Shown here: positions 1 to 7,364 of the stretch, one piece after another | Layout of the letters: each line of letters starts with the position of its first letter | Position numbering within the stretch: the first letter of the stretch is position 1 | DNA from: Curtobacterium sp. VKM Ac-1376 | GTDB taxonomy: Bacteria; Actinomycetota; Actinomycetes; Actinomycetales; Microbacteriaceae | DNA length: 53,941 nucleotides | Reading direction: 5' to 3' | NCBI RefSeq assembly: GCF_015351025.1 | Contig: NZ_JADKRV010000017.1 | Location: 1 to 53,941 of the forward strand | The notes under the pieces: model-generated | What the model was told of the DNA's origin: nothing | Database searches by the model: none | What the model saw: only the letters and a program-made list of their open reading frames with translations | Position numbers and translations under genes: made by a program

Positions 1-27
1 ACTCCTGCTGAGGTCTTCGCCGACCAA

Positions 28-198
28 CTACGCTCGAGCCAACAGACCACTGTTGCGACGACCGGTTGAATACGGCCCCAACTGCTCACCGATCCGACGC
101 AACGCGCCAGCTCTGGTGCTCGGACCGCGGCGTGCTTCCACTGCGAGCCGGACCGATCGCTCCCGAAGCTCCTCCGGGTACTTCCTCGGTGCTCCCAT
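28..198 (-). pseudogene. IS3-family transposase OrfA, 5' remnant
   Basis: Reading leftwards from an ATG at 198 the frame gives MGAPRKYPEELRERSVRLAV and then EARRGPSTRAGALRRIGEQL, the typical opening of IS3-group OrfA (a helix-turn-helix protein that pairs with OrfB to make the transposase). After about 41 residues the similarity is lost. The frame ends at codon 57, where intact OrfA proteins run to about 100 residues. No OrfB is present before the window edge. The stretch TGTTCCGCCCC read on the minus strand at 250-240 resembles an IS3 terminal repeat and may be the old IS end. Family recognition is firm; the exact element and the reason for decay are not known. Confidence 0.7.
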
Positions 199-365
199 GA
201 CTCTCATCCTCCCGTGGATTGAGAGCCTCCATCAGACTCGGGGCGGAACACACGGCGTTCAGCCGGTTCGACGCGGTCTCATCGCGATCAACCGTGGTCG
301 AACGTGAACCAACTACTCCGCGTTTTCCGCCGGCCATGGGTGTTCGTCACGATACAAGCTGGCGT

Positions 366-908
366 TCACGTCACGAGCGATGCGAGCTGCACGTCGAGAA
401 TGTGCTCGCGGCGGGCGGGTGAGGACGCTTGGCCGCGCGTCCACGCGAAACCGGCGGCGAGGAGGAACAGGTCTGCGCCGTCCAGGTCCGATCGAGCGAC
501 TCCGGCCTGCTGTGCACGCGCGAGCAAGTGGGCGCCCGACGCCCTCATCTCGACGCACGCCGCATGCAGTGCCGAATCAGGGTTCTCGATCGCAGCCGCC
601 ATGACCTCGACGACGCCGCCGTAGACGTCTGCAGATTCGACGAACTGCCGCAACCAGATGAGAAGCGCGGCGCGGGGATCCGCAGCCGTCATCAAGGCCT
701 GCCCCTGCGTGGCTAGTTCCGTGAAGCCGTTGCGCAGCAGCACCTCCAGCAAGGCATCCCGGGTCGGGAAGTTCCGGAGCAGCGTCGCTAGGCCGACGTC
801 GGCGCGACGGGCGATGACGCGGAGGGATGCGTCGGCGCCCTGGTCGGCGAAGACGGCGGCGGCCGCCTCCAGGAGGGCGTCGTGGTTCTTGCGGGCATCC
901 GCTCGCAT
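366..908 (-). CDS. TetR/AcrR-family transcriptional repressor
   Basis: A 180-residue protein of normal TetR length. The N-terminal helix-turn-helix spans about residues 10-55, with the recognition region RVIARRADVGLATLLRNFPT followed by the usual helix leading into the ligand domain. The C-terminal part (about 70-180) resembles the SCO4008-type effector domain. It is divergent from the oxidoreductase gene starting at 999, with two identical 13-bp boxes in the 90-bp gap, so it most likely represses itself and the oxidoreductase/SnoaL-like pair until a small ligand binds. The ligand is unknown. The ATG at 908 is the only sensible start. Confidence 0.9.
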   Translation of the reverse strand: MRADARKNHDALLEAAAAVFADQGADASLRVIARRADVGLATLLRNFPTRDALLEVLLRNGFTELATQGQALMTAADPRAALLIWLRQFVESADVYGGVVEVMAAAIENPDSALHAACVEMRASGAHLLARAQQAGVARSDLDGADLFLLAAGFAWTRGQASSPARREHILDVQLASLVT

Positions 909-926
909 CAGGTCACCTCATTTGCT

Positions 927-964
927 ATTCGGACCACTGCTCCATATATTCGGACCACTGGTCC
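927..964. promoter_or_regulatory. Tandem operator boxes between TetR gene and oxidoreductase
   Basis: The 13-mer ATTCGGACCACTG occurs twice, at 927-939 and 948-960, exactly 21 bp apart (two helical turns). The second copy extends into the perfect odd dyad GGACCA-C-TGGTCC at 952-964; the first copy at 931-943 is the same dyad with one mismatch. This is the expected size and placement for a TetR-family operator overlapping both divergent promoters. Binding is inferred. Confidence 0.65.
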
Positions 965-998
965 ACTTCGCCAGTGTAGACGACCACAGGAGAGCCCG

Positions 999-2009
999 AT
1001 GACCGAGCCAATGATGCATGCAGTCCAGATCCACAGCGCGGGCGGGCCGGAGGTCCTGCGATACGAGCAGGTGACTCGGCCGGAGCTGCAGCCGGGCGAG
1101 GTCCTCGTCCGGGTCCACGCGATCGGGCTCAACCCGCCGGACTGGTACGTGCGGGAGGGCATGACGAATGTGCCGGAGGAATGGCGGCCCGTGTTCTCCT
1201 ATCCTCTGATACTGGGCTCGGACATCTCCGGCGTGATCGACGCGGTCGCGCCTGATGTCACGGACTTCGAGCCTGGAGATGAGGTCTTCGGCCTGATCCG
1301 CTTCCCGGACAGCCTTGCGAACGCCTACGCGGAGTTCGTCGCGGCACCGGCGACCGATCTGGCGCGGAAGCCCGCGAGCATCGATCACGTCCACGCGGCC
1401 GCCGCACCGATGGCGGGGCTGACGGCCTGGCAGTTCCTCATCGAGCGCGGCCACGACACGGTGCCGCCGTTCCAGGCGGAGCTGCATCATCCGGTGCCTT
1501 TGCACGAGGGGACCCGGGTGATGATTAACGGTGCCGCCGGCGGGGTGGGGCACATCGCTGTCCAGCTGGCCAAGTGGAAGGGCGCTCACGTCCTCGCGGT
1601 CGCGTCGGGAGCGCATCGATCCTTCCTCGAGCAGCTCGGGGCGGACGAGGTCCTCGACTACACCGTCACTTCCCCCGAGGACTCGGGCGAGGTGTTCGAC
1701 CTCGTCCTTGACAGCGTCGGCGGGGCGGATACGGGCCGGTTCATCGCGAACGTCACGCGTGGTGGTGCGCTCTTCCCGGTCTTTTTCGGGCCAGTGGACC
1801 CCGAGCGGGCCGCGGCGGAGGGCGTCTACGTGTCGAGCACGCAGGTGCGAGCGAGCGGGGCTCAACTCGCCGAGCTCGCCGAGCTCCTCGACACGGGGAC
1901 CGTTCGAGTCGCTATCGACAGCACCTACCCGCTGGCCGACGCGCAACTTGCGCACGAGCGGGCCGCCGAAGGCCACCTCCAGGGCAAGATCGTCCTCACC
2001 GTCGCATGA
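999..2009 (+). CDS. NADP-dependent zinc-independent quinone oxidoreductase (MDR superfamily)
   Basis: A 336-residue medium-chain dehydrogenase/reductase. The N-terminal GroES-like domain shows the SAGGPEVLRYEQVTRPELQP opening and GEVLVRVHAIGLNPPDWYVR. The Rossmann domain has NGAAGGVGHIAVQLAKWKGA, the nucleotide-binding glycine motif of quinone oxidoreductases. The cysteine cluster of zinc alcohol dehydrogenases is absent, consistent with an enone/quinone reductase. The ATG at 999 is chosen because AGGAGA lies just upstream and family similarity begins there; the frame is open further upstream. It overlaps the next gene by 4 bp (ATGA) and is probably controlled by the divergent TetR protein, perhaps for detoxifying electrophilic compounds. 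The substrate is unknown. Confidence 0.9.
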   Translation: MTEPMMHAVQIHSAGGPEVLRYEQVTRPELQPGEVLVRVHAIGLNPPDWYVREGMTNVPEEWRPVFSYPLILGSDISGVIDAVAPDVTDFEPGDEVFGLIRFPDSLANAYAEFVAAPATDLARKPASIDHVHAAAAPMAGLTAWQFLIERGHDTVPPFQAELHHPVPLHEGTRVMINGAAGGVGHIAVQLAKWKGAHVLAVASGAHRSFLEQLGADEVLDYTVTSPEDSGEVFDLVLDSVGGADTGRFIANVTRGGALFPVFFGPVDPERAAAEGVYVSSTQVRASGAQLAELAELLDTGTVRVAIDSTYPLADAQLAHERAAEGHLQGKIVLTVA

Positions 2010-2425
2010 GCTCTACGACACACGAGATCCAGCAGGTCATTGCGCGATACGGCTCGACGCTCGACGCGCACGACCACGACGCCCTCGCCGGGTTGCATCG
2101 TGTCGAAGCAGAGTGGACGTTCGCGATCGGGTCCCAAGTCGTCATCGGCCCACTCCGCGGACGAGACGCCATCATCGACTTCGTTTCCAGACCCCCGGAC
2201 GGCCCACCGGTCCAGCAGCGTCACGTGCTGACGAACATCAGCATCTCGGGCACCTCGAACGAGACAACCCGGGCGACCGCCTACCTGACCCTGATCGCCG
2301 CCCATGACGCCGCGCCTGTCATCGTCGCCACGGGCACGGCCACCTTCGTGCTCAGGGTGACCGAGGGGATGTGGAGCATCGAAACACTCCTCATCTCCTT
2401 CGACAATTCACCGCTCCCACACTGA
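2006..2425 (+). CDS. SnoaL-like / NTF2-fold protein
   Basis: A 139-residue protein with the features of the SnoaL-like NTF2 fold: an N-terminal helix pair (EIQQVIARYGSTLDAHDHDA), a central GPLRGRDAIIDFV segment, and alternating strands ending with TEGMWSIETLLISF. Members are small cone-shaped isomerases, hydrolases or binding proteins. It starts inside the stop of the oxidoreductase (ATGA), so the two are translationally coupled and probably act on the same compound. No particular catalytic residue can be assigned. Confidence 0.8.
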   Translation: MSSTTHEIQQVIARYGSTLDAHDHDALAGLHRVEAEWTFAIGSQVVIGPLRGRDAIIDFVSRPPDGPPVQQRHVLTNISISGTSNETTRATAYLTLIAAHDAAPVIVATGTATFVLRVTEGMWSIETLLISFDNSPLPH

Positions 2426-2431
2426 CCGCAC

Positions 2432-2461
2432 GGGAGCGCGCGAGCGACCCGTCGCGCTCCC
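2432..2461 (+). terminator. Intrinsic terminator-like hairpin
   Basis: GGGAGCGCG (2432-2440) pairs perfectly with CGCGCTCCC (2453-2461) across a 12-base loop, seven bases after the SnoaL-like stop. There is no long T tract, as is common in high-GC actinobacteria. Confidence 0.6.
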
Positions 2462-2560
2462 GGGTAGGTCCTTGACAACGGTAGAGAAACCATCGCTGTT
2501 GGGACTCCAGCCCCGCCGGTCGCGACACCAGCAACAGTCGTCGCTGGGTTGCAGGCCAAT

Positions 2561-2818
2561 TCACTCACGGCACCGGCCGCGTATCCGGCCAGGGACCCTC
2601 ACCAGAGCACCGTTAGTTGCGTAAAGCAACGCCCCGAGGTTGAACAGGAGGTGAAGGGCATTCGCGCCGTAGGGAGGGTTGGCCATCGCCGGCGTATACG
2701 TGCGGTTGCGGTTGCGGTTGGGGCCGACGGGTGCGTCGAGGGTGTCGCGTTCGACCCAGCTGCCGGTGACGTAGCTCCAACCGGTACAAGCGTGCCTTAC
2801 CCGTGCAGCCGAGGCGCC
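2561..2818 (-). other. Gene-poor stretch with a possible coding remnant
   Basis: The 335-bp gap between the terminator at 2461 and the hydrolase stop holds no convincing gene. One minus frame is open for 86 codons (stop at 2561-2563, in-frame stop at 2819-2821) and reads plausibly, for example CTGWSYVTGSWVERDTLDAP, with an NRNRNR repeat, but it has no start codon with a ribosome site. It may be the tail of a deleted gene. I do not recognise a family. Confidence 0.25.
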
Positions 2819-3936
2819 TTAGATAAAGCAGAAGCCTGGGAGAGGAAACGGGCAATTGAGCCATGGAACATCTCGGGTTCGCGGTTCAGCTCCATACCGT
2901 GCGGGCAGGGTGCGATCTCCACGAGGGTGGCCGTAGCGCCGGGCTTGGCAGCGAAGCGTTTGGACACCTCGAGAGGGACGTCGCGGTCGCCGGAGCTGTG
3001 GAGAAGGAGGGTCGGCAGCCCAGGTGGCGGGGTCGGGCGCATCCAGCGCATGGGGATGGCTTTCCGGAGGCCGGCGAAGCGGGCGAGACCCGGGATCGTG
3101 AGAGTGAGGGCGCCCAGGGACCCAAGGAACCCCGGGAAGCCTGCCTTGGATGCGCCGGCACGCAGGGCGGCGAACCAGTCGAGTGCTGGGCAGACCAGGA
3201 TCATGGCGTCGATCCGGTTGCGGAGGGTGGAGCGCGCGGCCGCGTGGAGAGCGATCGTCGCGCCCATTGACCATCCGACGAGCACCAGGCGCTCGGCTCC
3301 GTGGTCGACAGCGTGGCGCATCGCCGCGTCCAGGTCGTGCCACTCGTCTGTGCCGAACGTCGCGGGCAGGCCGCGGCCGTCTTCGATGTCGCCGCGGTAT
3401 CCGATGACGAGGGAGCTCATGCCGGCGGAGAGGGTGTCGGGTACTGCGCGGAGGATGGCTTGCCGGCCCGAGTGGATCCCGTGCACGTGGATGGCCCAGG
3501 TGGTGGCGCCGTCGACGGGGAAGTACCACGCCTTCCGGGTGTCGCCGTCGGCGGTGATCGCAACCTCCTCAAAGGAGGACGACACGGCTGCTGGTGTGTC
3601 GAGGAGGTATCCGCTCCAGACGAGCGTGTCCTTCGCTGCCGGGACGATCGCGGGTTCGCCCAGGATGGTCCGGCGGACGTGACGGCCGTCGTCGTCGAGC
3701 ACCTCCCCGACAAGGACGCTGTGCTGGCCGTCGTGGAAGTACACGCGGTACTCACCAGGGCACCGAGTCTGCTCGTCCGATGGGACGGTGATGCTGGCGG
3801 AGTCGACGGCGACGACGGTGACGGTTCGCTTCGGCCGCGGGTGAATTGCCTTCTTCGCGACCACCACGCCCGCTGCAGTCGCCGCCGCGATGACCGTCAG
3901 GGTCGCCGCCCCTGCTGCTACACCGATAACGCCCAT
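2797..3936 (-). CDS. Membrane-anchored alpha/beta hydrolase
   Basis: A 379-residue protein. Residues 3-26 form one hydrophobic segment with no signal-peptidase site, so it is probably anchored at the membrane. The hydrolase fold occupies about 120-375: oxyanion strand with HVHGIHSG (about 150-157), nucleophile elbow GWSMG with Ser223, acid in SSGDRDVP (Asp317/Asp319) and catalytic His346 in PCPHGMEL. The triad is complete, so it should be an active esterase, lipase or thioesterase; the substrate is unknown. It begins 19 bp inside the upstream membrane-protein gene and is the last member of the four-gene XRE-ImmA-membrane protein-hydrolase operon. The N-terminal 100 residues between anchor and hydrolase are beta-rich and not assigned. 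Confidence 0.85.
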   Translation of the reverse strand: MGVIGVAAGAATLTVIAAATAAGVVVAKKAIHPRPKRTVTVVAVDSASITVPSDEQTRCPGEYRVYFHDGQHSVLVGEVLDDDGRHVRRTILGEPAIVPAAKDTLVWSGYLLDTPAAVSSSFEEVAITADGDTRKAWYFPVDGATTWAIHVHGIHSGRQAILRAVPDTLSAGMSSLVIGYRGDIEDGRGLPATFGTDEWHDLDAAMRHAVDHGAERLVLVGWSMGATIALHAAARSTLRNRIDAMILVCPALDWFAALRAGASKAGFPGFLGSLGALTLTIPGLARFAGLRKAIPMRWMRPTPPPGLPTLLLHSSGDRDVPLEVSKRFAAKPGATATLVEIAPCPHGMELNREPEMFHGSIARFLSQASALSKAPRLHG

Positions 3937-4835
3937 GCCGTAACTCCCTTCGCGAGCCGTTCGTCGACGCGCTGTAAGTAGCGCTGCTCTTGTTCTGTGA
4001 CCTCGAGGCGGCCGGCGACGATCTTGTCGCGGAGCTCGATGTACCGCTGCGCTGCGACAACCTCAGCGCTGCCCCGGAGGCGCAACGACAGCCTGCCGGC
4101 GCTCTGGTCGCGGGCTGACATGACGAGCAAGCGGAGCGAGATTAGGCGCCACCCGAGGACAGTGATGAGCCGGCGTAGGGTCCGCCATCCGTGTGCGACA
4201 CCGATGGCGACGATGCCGGGGTAGAAGAGGCTGTTGAACACGACGAGCATCGCCCGCGAGAAGGGGGTTTGCTGTCCGTCGATGAACACTCTGGTGACGT
4301 CGACGAGCTCGGCGATGATCGCGAGTACCACGAGCGCAAAGCCGATGATGAACAGGATGTTCACACCGCGCGGCTGGGGCAGAAGCACGCCGATGGAGTC
4401 GGCGGCGAACCAGCCCATCGCAACCATGTAGATGACGATGTGCGCCCACGTGGCCGGGTACTGCAGGTGCTCGTGGATGTAGGTCGTCGGTTCCCCGTTG
4501 TGATCGGGGATCGCGATGAAGGTGGCCGTCTCCGCGATGAGCACGGTGATCAGGATGGGCAGGCGCGATCGGGCTTCCGAGCCAGCGTGAGCGCGTGTGG
4601 CGTCCCGCAGGAACCAGAACGCTGCCGTCGCTGCGAGTACCTGGATCAAGTCGATCGCGTTGACGTCGCCCAAGAGCGCATCGATGTGCTCGACGGGCCA
4701 GACGACGCCCACCGTGGCGATCCCGACGACGGCCAGGGCTGCGGCGAGGAACGCCGGACGTCGCGCTGCGCTACCGATCGCATTGACGCGGAGGAGCAGG
4801 AGTCCAACGGCAGCCCAGAACGCAGCTGGGATCAC
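3918..4835 (-). CDS. MAB_1171c-like multi-spanning membrane protein (DUF6545 type)
   Basis: A 305-residue protein with about seven hydrophobic segments in residues 1-225 (for example FLAAALAVVGIATVGVVW and ILFIIGFALVVLAIIAELVD). A charged cytoplasmic tail with AAQRYIELRDKIVAGRLEVT follows, typical of the MAB_1171c/DUF6545 family. That family is commonly annotated as a putative transporter, though its biochemical role is not established. In actinobacteria it is often found beside XRE regulators and ImmA/IrrE proteins, exactly as here. It overlaps ImmA by 4 bp upstream and the hydrolase by 19 bp downstream, implying one transcript. A role as a membrane sensor or effector of the operon is inference. 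Confidence 0.75.
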   Translation of the reverse strand: MIPAAFWAAVGLLLLRVNAIGSAARRPAFLAAALAVVGIATVGVVWPVEHIDALLGDVNAIDLIQVLAATAAFWFLRDATRAHAGSEARSRLPILITVLIAETATFIAIPDHNGEPTTYIHEHLQYPATWAHIVIYMVAMGWFAADSIGVLLPQPRGVNILFIIGFALVVLAIIAELVDVTRVFIDGQQTPFSRAMLVVFNSLFYPGIVAIGVAHGWRTLRRLITVLGWRLISLRLLVMSARDQSAGRLSLRLRGSAEVVAAQRYIELRDKIVAGRLEVTEQEQRYLQRVDERLAKGVTAWALSV

Positions 4836-5350
4836 GCGAAGGCTTCCTCGCTTGCAGACAGCGTGGACTTCTGGAGGCGTTCGAGCAGGAGCATCGCTCC
4901 GCGCTCCGCCACGATCTCCTCGACGTCGACAGCGTCAGCGTCCTCGAGGGAGGTCCGCACCGGAACGCGTGCCCGCGCCGCGGTGATCTCCGCGGTCACG
5001 CCGGCATAGCCCCGCTCCATCACCTCGACAGGCACGTGGCACCCTCCGTGTCCGGCGGCAATGTGCATGAACTCGTGCAGGATCACGAACAGCTGGTAGA
5101 GGCGGGGATCGTCAGGGTGGAAGTACACCCGTCCGGCGTCTGCGGTGTCGAGGTACAGACCCGTCACACTCGCGGGGTGGTCACGCGGAGGGAGCGAGTT
5201 CAGCGGATCGATGATGAGCGGCTTGCCGAGCCAGGTCGACACGGCCGTTCGCAGCGTCTCGAACGTGAGTGGGCCGGCGGGCAGGGACAGCCTGGCGATA
5301 GCGTCCTCAGCAAGCTGGGTGGTAAGTCGTTGCGTCCGGATCTTCTTCAT
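4832..5350 (-). CDS. ImmA/IrrE-family metallo-endopeptidase
   Basis: A 172-residue protein carrying the zinc protease signature HEFMH at residues 92-96 (HExxH, zinc His92 and His96, catalytic Glu93), preceded by LYQLFVILHEFMHIAAGHGG. ImmA/IrrE proteins cleave XRE-type repressors, as with ImmR of ICEBs1 and DdrO of Deinococcus. The partner repressor gene lies directly upstream with an ATGA overlap, so cleavage of that XRE protein is the natural prediction. The N-terminal part (about 1-75) is the family helical domain that precedes the protease core. Confidence 0.85.
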   Translation of the reverse strand: MKKIRTQRLTTQLAEDAIARLSLPAGPLTFETLRTAVSTWLGKPLIIDPLNSLPPRDHPASVTGLYLDTADAGRVYFHPDDPRLYQLFVILHEFMHIAAGHGGCHVPVEVMERGYAGVTAEITAARARVPVRTSLEDADAVDVEEIVAERGAMLLLERLQKSTLSASEEAFA

Positions 5351-6036
5351 TCAGTACCTCCTCGCTCGTTCGGCGCCGCGGCGCGGATCGCTTCGGCGAT
5401 CGCCAGGAGCTCGGCCGGAGATGCTGCGTTGACCGAGCGCGCTGCGATCCCCACACCAGTCTCTGCCAAGGCGATTTCCACTTCCAGCCGTGCGTCGACG
5501 AGATCGACGACGCCGGGGAGTGCGCTACGCAGCAGGTACTCCGATGGCACATCGAAGAAGTCCGCGATTGCACGCAGGTCATCACTGGTCACGTCTGTCG
5601 GCTCTCCGGCGAGCAGACGGTCCCAGTCGGCGCCGGCCAGGAGACGTCCTCGCTTCGCGAGTGCGGCACGCACAGCGCCGTCGACAGGGGGAGCGGGTGT
5701 GCGGGCGACGTGCAGAGCGACGAGCTTTCGAAGCCGGTAACCGAGGAGCGCAGGTTTCAGACGTTCGTCCTTCGGAGCGTGCAGCCGCTCCATCTCGGTG
5801 ATAGCCGGTTCGAGAAGCTCGCCGACCGACACACCGAGCGCTTCGGCGAGCGTCTGCACGTCGTTCGTGTTGAAGGAGGTCTCGCCGCGGGTGCGCTTGT
5901 AGTAGTAGCCGCGGCTGAATCCAGCCTGCGCGATGAGGGCCGGAGTCGTGATGCCTCGGCGGATGCGGAGGTCGTCGACCGCGTCAACGAATGCCCTCGA
6001 GAACTCGTTCGGTTCACCGCTGCCCTGTCTACCCAC
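5347..6036 (-). CDS. XRE-family transcriptional regulator
   Basis: A 229-residue protein with an N-terminal helix-turn-helix (about residues 12-70, including ITTPALIAQAGFSRGYYYKR and the stabilising helix ending GVSVGELLEP). A second HTH-like region lies around 125-175 (GADWDRLLAGEPTDVTSDDL), an EspR-like two-domain layout. The start is GTG at 6036. It is divergent from the type IV secretion operon at 6162 and first in the operon with ImmA, so it may repress both directions and be inactivated by ImmA cleavage. The control of transfer is inferred from position, not shown. Confidence 0.82.
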   Translation of the reverse strand: MGRQGSGEPNEFSRAFVDAVDDLRIRRGITTPALIAQAGFSRGYYYKRTRGETSFNTNDVQTLAEALGVSVGELLEPAITEMERLHAPKDERLKPALLGYRLRKLVALHVARTPAPPVDGAVRAALAKRGRLLAGADWDRLLAGEPTDVTSDDLRAIADFFDVPSEYLLRSALPGVVDLVDARLEVEIALAETGVGIAARSVNAASPAELLAIAEAIRAAAPNERGGTE

Positions 6037-6080
6037 GCGACGACCCTATTGGCGTACTGGGGGAACGTGCTACGCCTGAC

Positions 6081-6111
6081 TTAGAGCATTCCGTCAACCG
6101 CGTAGCTCTAA
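6081..6111. promoter_or_regulatory. Dyad in the divergent XRE/T4SS promoter region
   Basis: TTAGAGC (6081-6087) and GCTCTAA (6105-6111) are perfect inverted arms separated by 17 bp, in the middle of the 125-bp gap between the GTG of the XRE gene and the first T4SS gene. An A/T-rich patch (TAAATAG) follows and could be a -10 region for the rightward promoter. It is a candidate operator for the XRE protein. Confidence 0.5.
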
Positions 6112-6161
6112 ATAGGGCATACTGCGAGGAGCGTTCTTTTACCCCCCGTTGGAGGCACACG

Positions 6162-6989
6162 ATGGCGAACCTCGCCGCAGCAAGCTCGGACTGGTCCGAT
6201 CCTTCGCTGACCCCCGGTGGCGACAGCGCTCGAACCTGCCCGCAATGCGGGAGCGCGAAACTCGGGACCAGGTACTGCACCGAGTGCACAGCGGAGCTCG
6301 TCCCACCGGTCGCCGTGACGCACGCGTTCGGCCCGATGTGGGCAGTTGACGGCGACGTGCTCACCGTTGCACCGGGGGAGGACGTCCGACGAACCCTTCT
6401 CGACGCTGTCGCTCAGATGGTGAACGCGACGGCGCCCGTACGCGTCGTCGTGACTGACGGTCAGCTAGTGACCAAGGTGGTCCTCCGGCTCGACGGCAGC
6501 TCCGTCGCCGAGGGCGCTGACGCAGGCTCCTGGGCTGGCCCCGGCCGGACAGACCTCCCGCCGGCAGTCGCCGCGCAGCAAACGTCGATCGTGGGCGTGC
6601 ACCCCGGCGCCGGTGTGAGCACCTGGGCGCAGCTGCTCGACCTGCCCGAAGCGCAGCTCACGAACGAGCTGCAGGGCCCGGTCGTGCTGGTCTGCCGGTC
6701 GACACCCGCTGGCATCGACGCGACCAAGGCCGCGATCCACTCGCTCGGTCCGGCCGCGGTCGACGCGGTTCTCGTCGTTGCCGATGCTCCCGGCAAGCCG
6801 GTCCCGGCCGCCGCGCGTGAGCAGCGCGTGCTCGCGGGCGCCGTACGGGTCGTGCCGGTGCCGTGGCTTCCACGCCTCCGGGCGGTGGCAGAAATCTCCC
6901 CTGCGTTGGCCGGGCAGCTCGCCCGTCCCGTGCAACGGGTCACCAAGGCGCTCCTGGGGGCGCAGTCAATCAAGGAGAAGGCCGAATGA
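6162..6989 (+). CDS. Zinc-ribbon protein, first gene of the conjugation operon (DUF6668-like)
   Basis: A 275-residue protein. ATG at 6162 is selected because GGAGG sits 6 bases upstream; the frame is open earlier. Residues 25-43 form a zinc ribbon (CPQCG then CTEC). Residues about 58-105 form a small beta/alpha domain (VDGDVLTVAPGEDVRRTLLD) that resembles the N-terminal part of the ParA-like protein at 12657. Residues about 140-275 resemble a P-loop-like fold seen in DUF6668 proteins of actinobacterial elements (SIVGVHPGAGVSTWAQLLDL, then VVLVCRSTPAGIDATKAAI), but the Walker lysine is missing, so ATP binding is doubtful. It overlaps the next gene by ATGA. Its role in transfer is unknown. Confidence 0.65.
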   Translation: MANLAAASSDWSDPSLTPGGDSARTCPQCGSAKLGTRYCTECTAELVPPVAVTHAFGPMWAVDGDVLTVAPGEDVRRTLLDAVAQMVNATAPVRVVVTDGQLVTKVVLRLDGSSVAEGADAGSWAGPGRTDLPPAVAAQQTSIVGVHPGAGVSTWAQLLDLPEAQLTNELQGPVVLVCRSTPAGIDATKAAIHSLGPAAVDAVLVVADAPGKPVPAAAREQRVLAGAVRVVPVPWLPRLRAVAEISPALAGQLARPVQRVTKALLGAQSIKEKAE

Positions 6990-7339
6990 TCAGCAACGCC
7001 ATCTACGCCGTCGTCGCGAAGTCACCGCGCGCTTTCGACGCCACCAACCGCGCCGGCATGGTCGTCGCGCAGGCCTACTGCCTGCCGGGGAAGGCGCAGG
7101 ACGCCCTCGACACCGCCACCCTCTGGACCCGCATCGCCGCGATCGCCCTCGGCATCATCGCGCTCATCATCCTCGGCATCGGCATGTTCTTCTCCGGCCG
7201 CCGCCACGACGGTGGCGAGACCCTCAAGGGTCTCGGCTGGTGGATCGGCGGCGCAGCCCTGATCGGCGCGGCCTCGGGGGTGGCATCGATCTTCCTCGGG
7301 TCCGTGTCGGCGAACTGCAAGACGATCCCCAGCGCGTAA
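6986..7339 (+). CDS. Small two-helix membrane protein, VirB2/pilin-like
   Basis: A 117-residue protein with two hydrophobic helices (about 47-68, IAAIALGIIALIILGIGMFF, and 84-106, WWIGGAALIGAASGVASIFL) and two cysteines (Cys32, Cys111). Size, topology and position next to VirB8- and VirB6-like genes match the pilin-like subunit of Gram-positive T4SS operons, but no diagnostic motif is present. ATG at 6986 overlaps the previous stop (ATGA). Confidence 0.6.
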   Translation: MISNAIYAVVAKSPRAFDATNRAGMVVAQAYCLPGKAQDALDTATLWTRIAAIALGIIALIILGIGMFFSGRRHDGGETLKGLGWWIGGAALIGAASGVASIFLGSVSANCKTIPSA

Positions 7340-7364
7340 CCGACACCAACCCCGGGAGGCCGTC

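Noticed and set aside
918..1976. A 352-residue open frame antisense to the oxidoreductase
   Set aside because: Arg/Glu/Val-rich shadow of a high-GC gene; the sense frame has clear MDR motifs.
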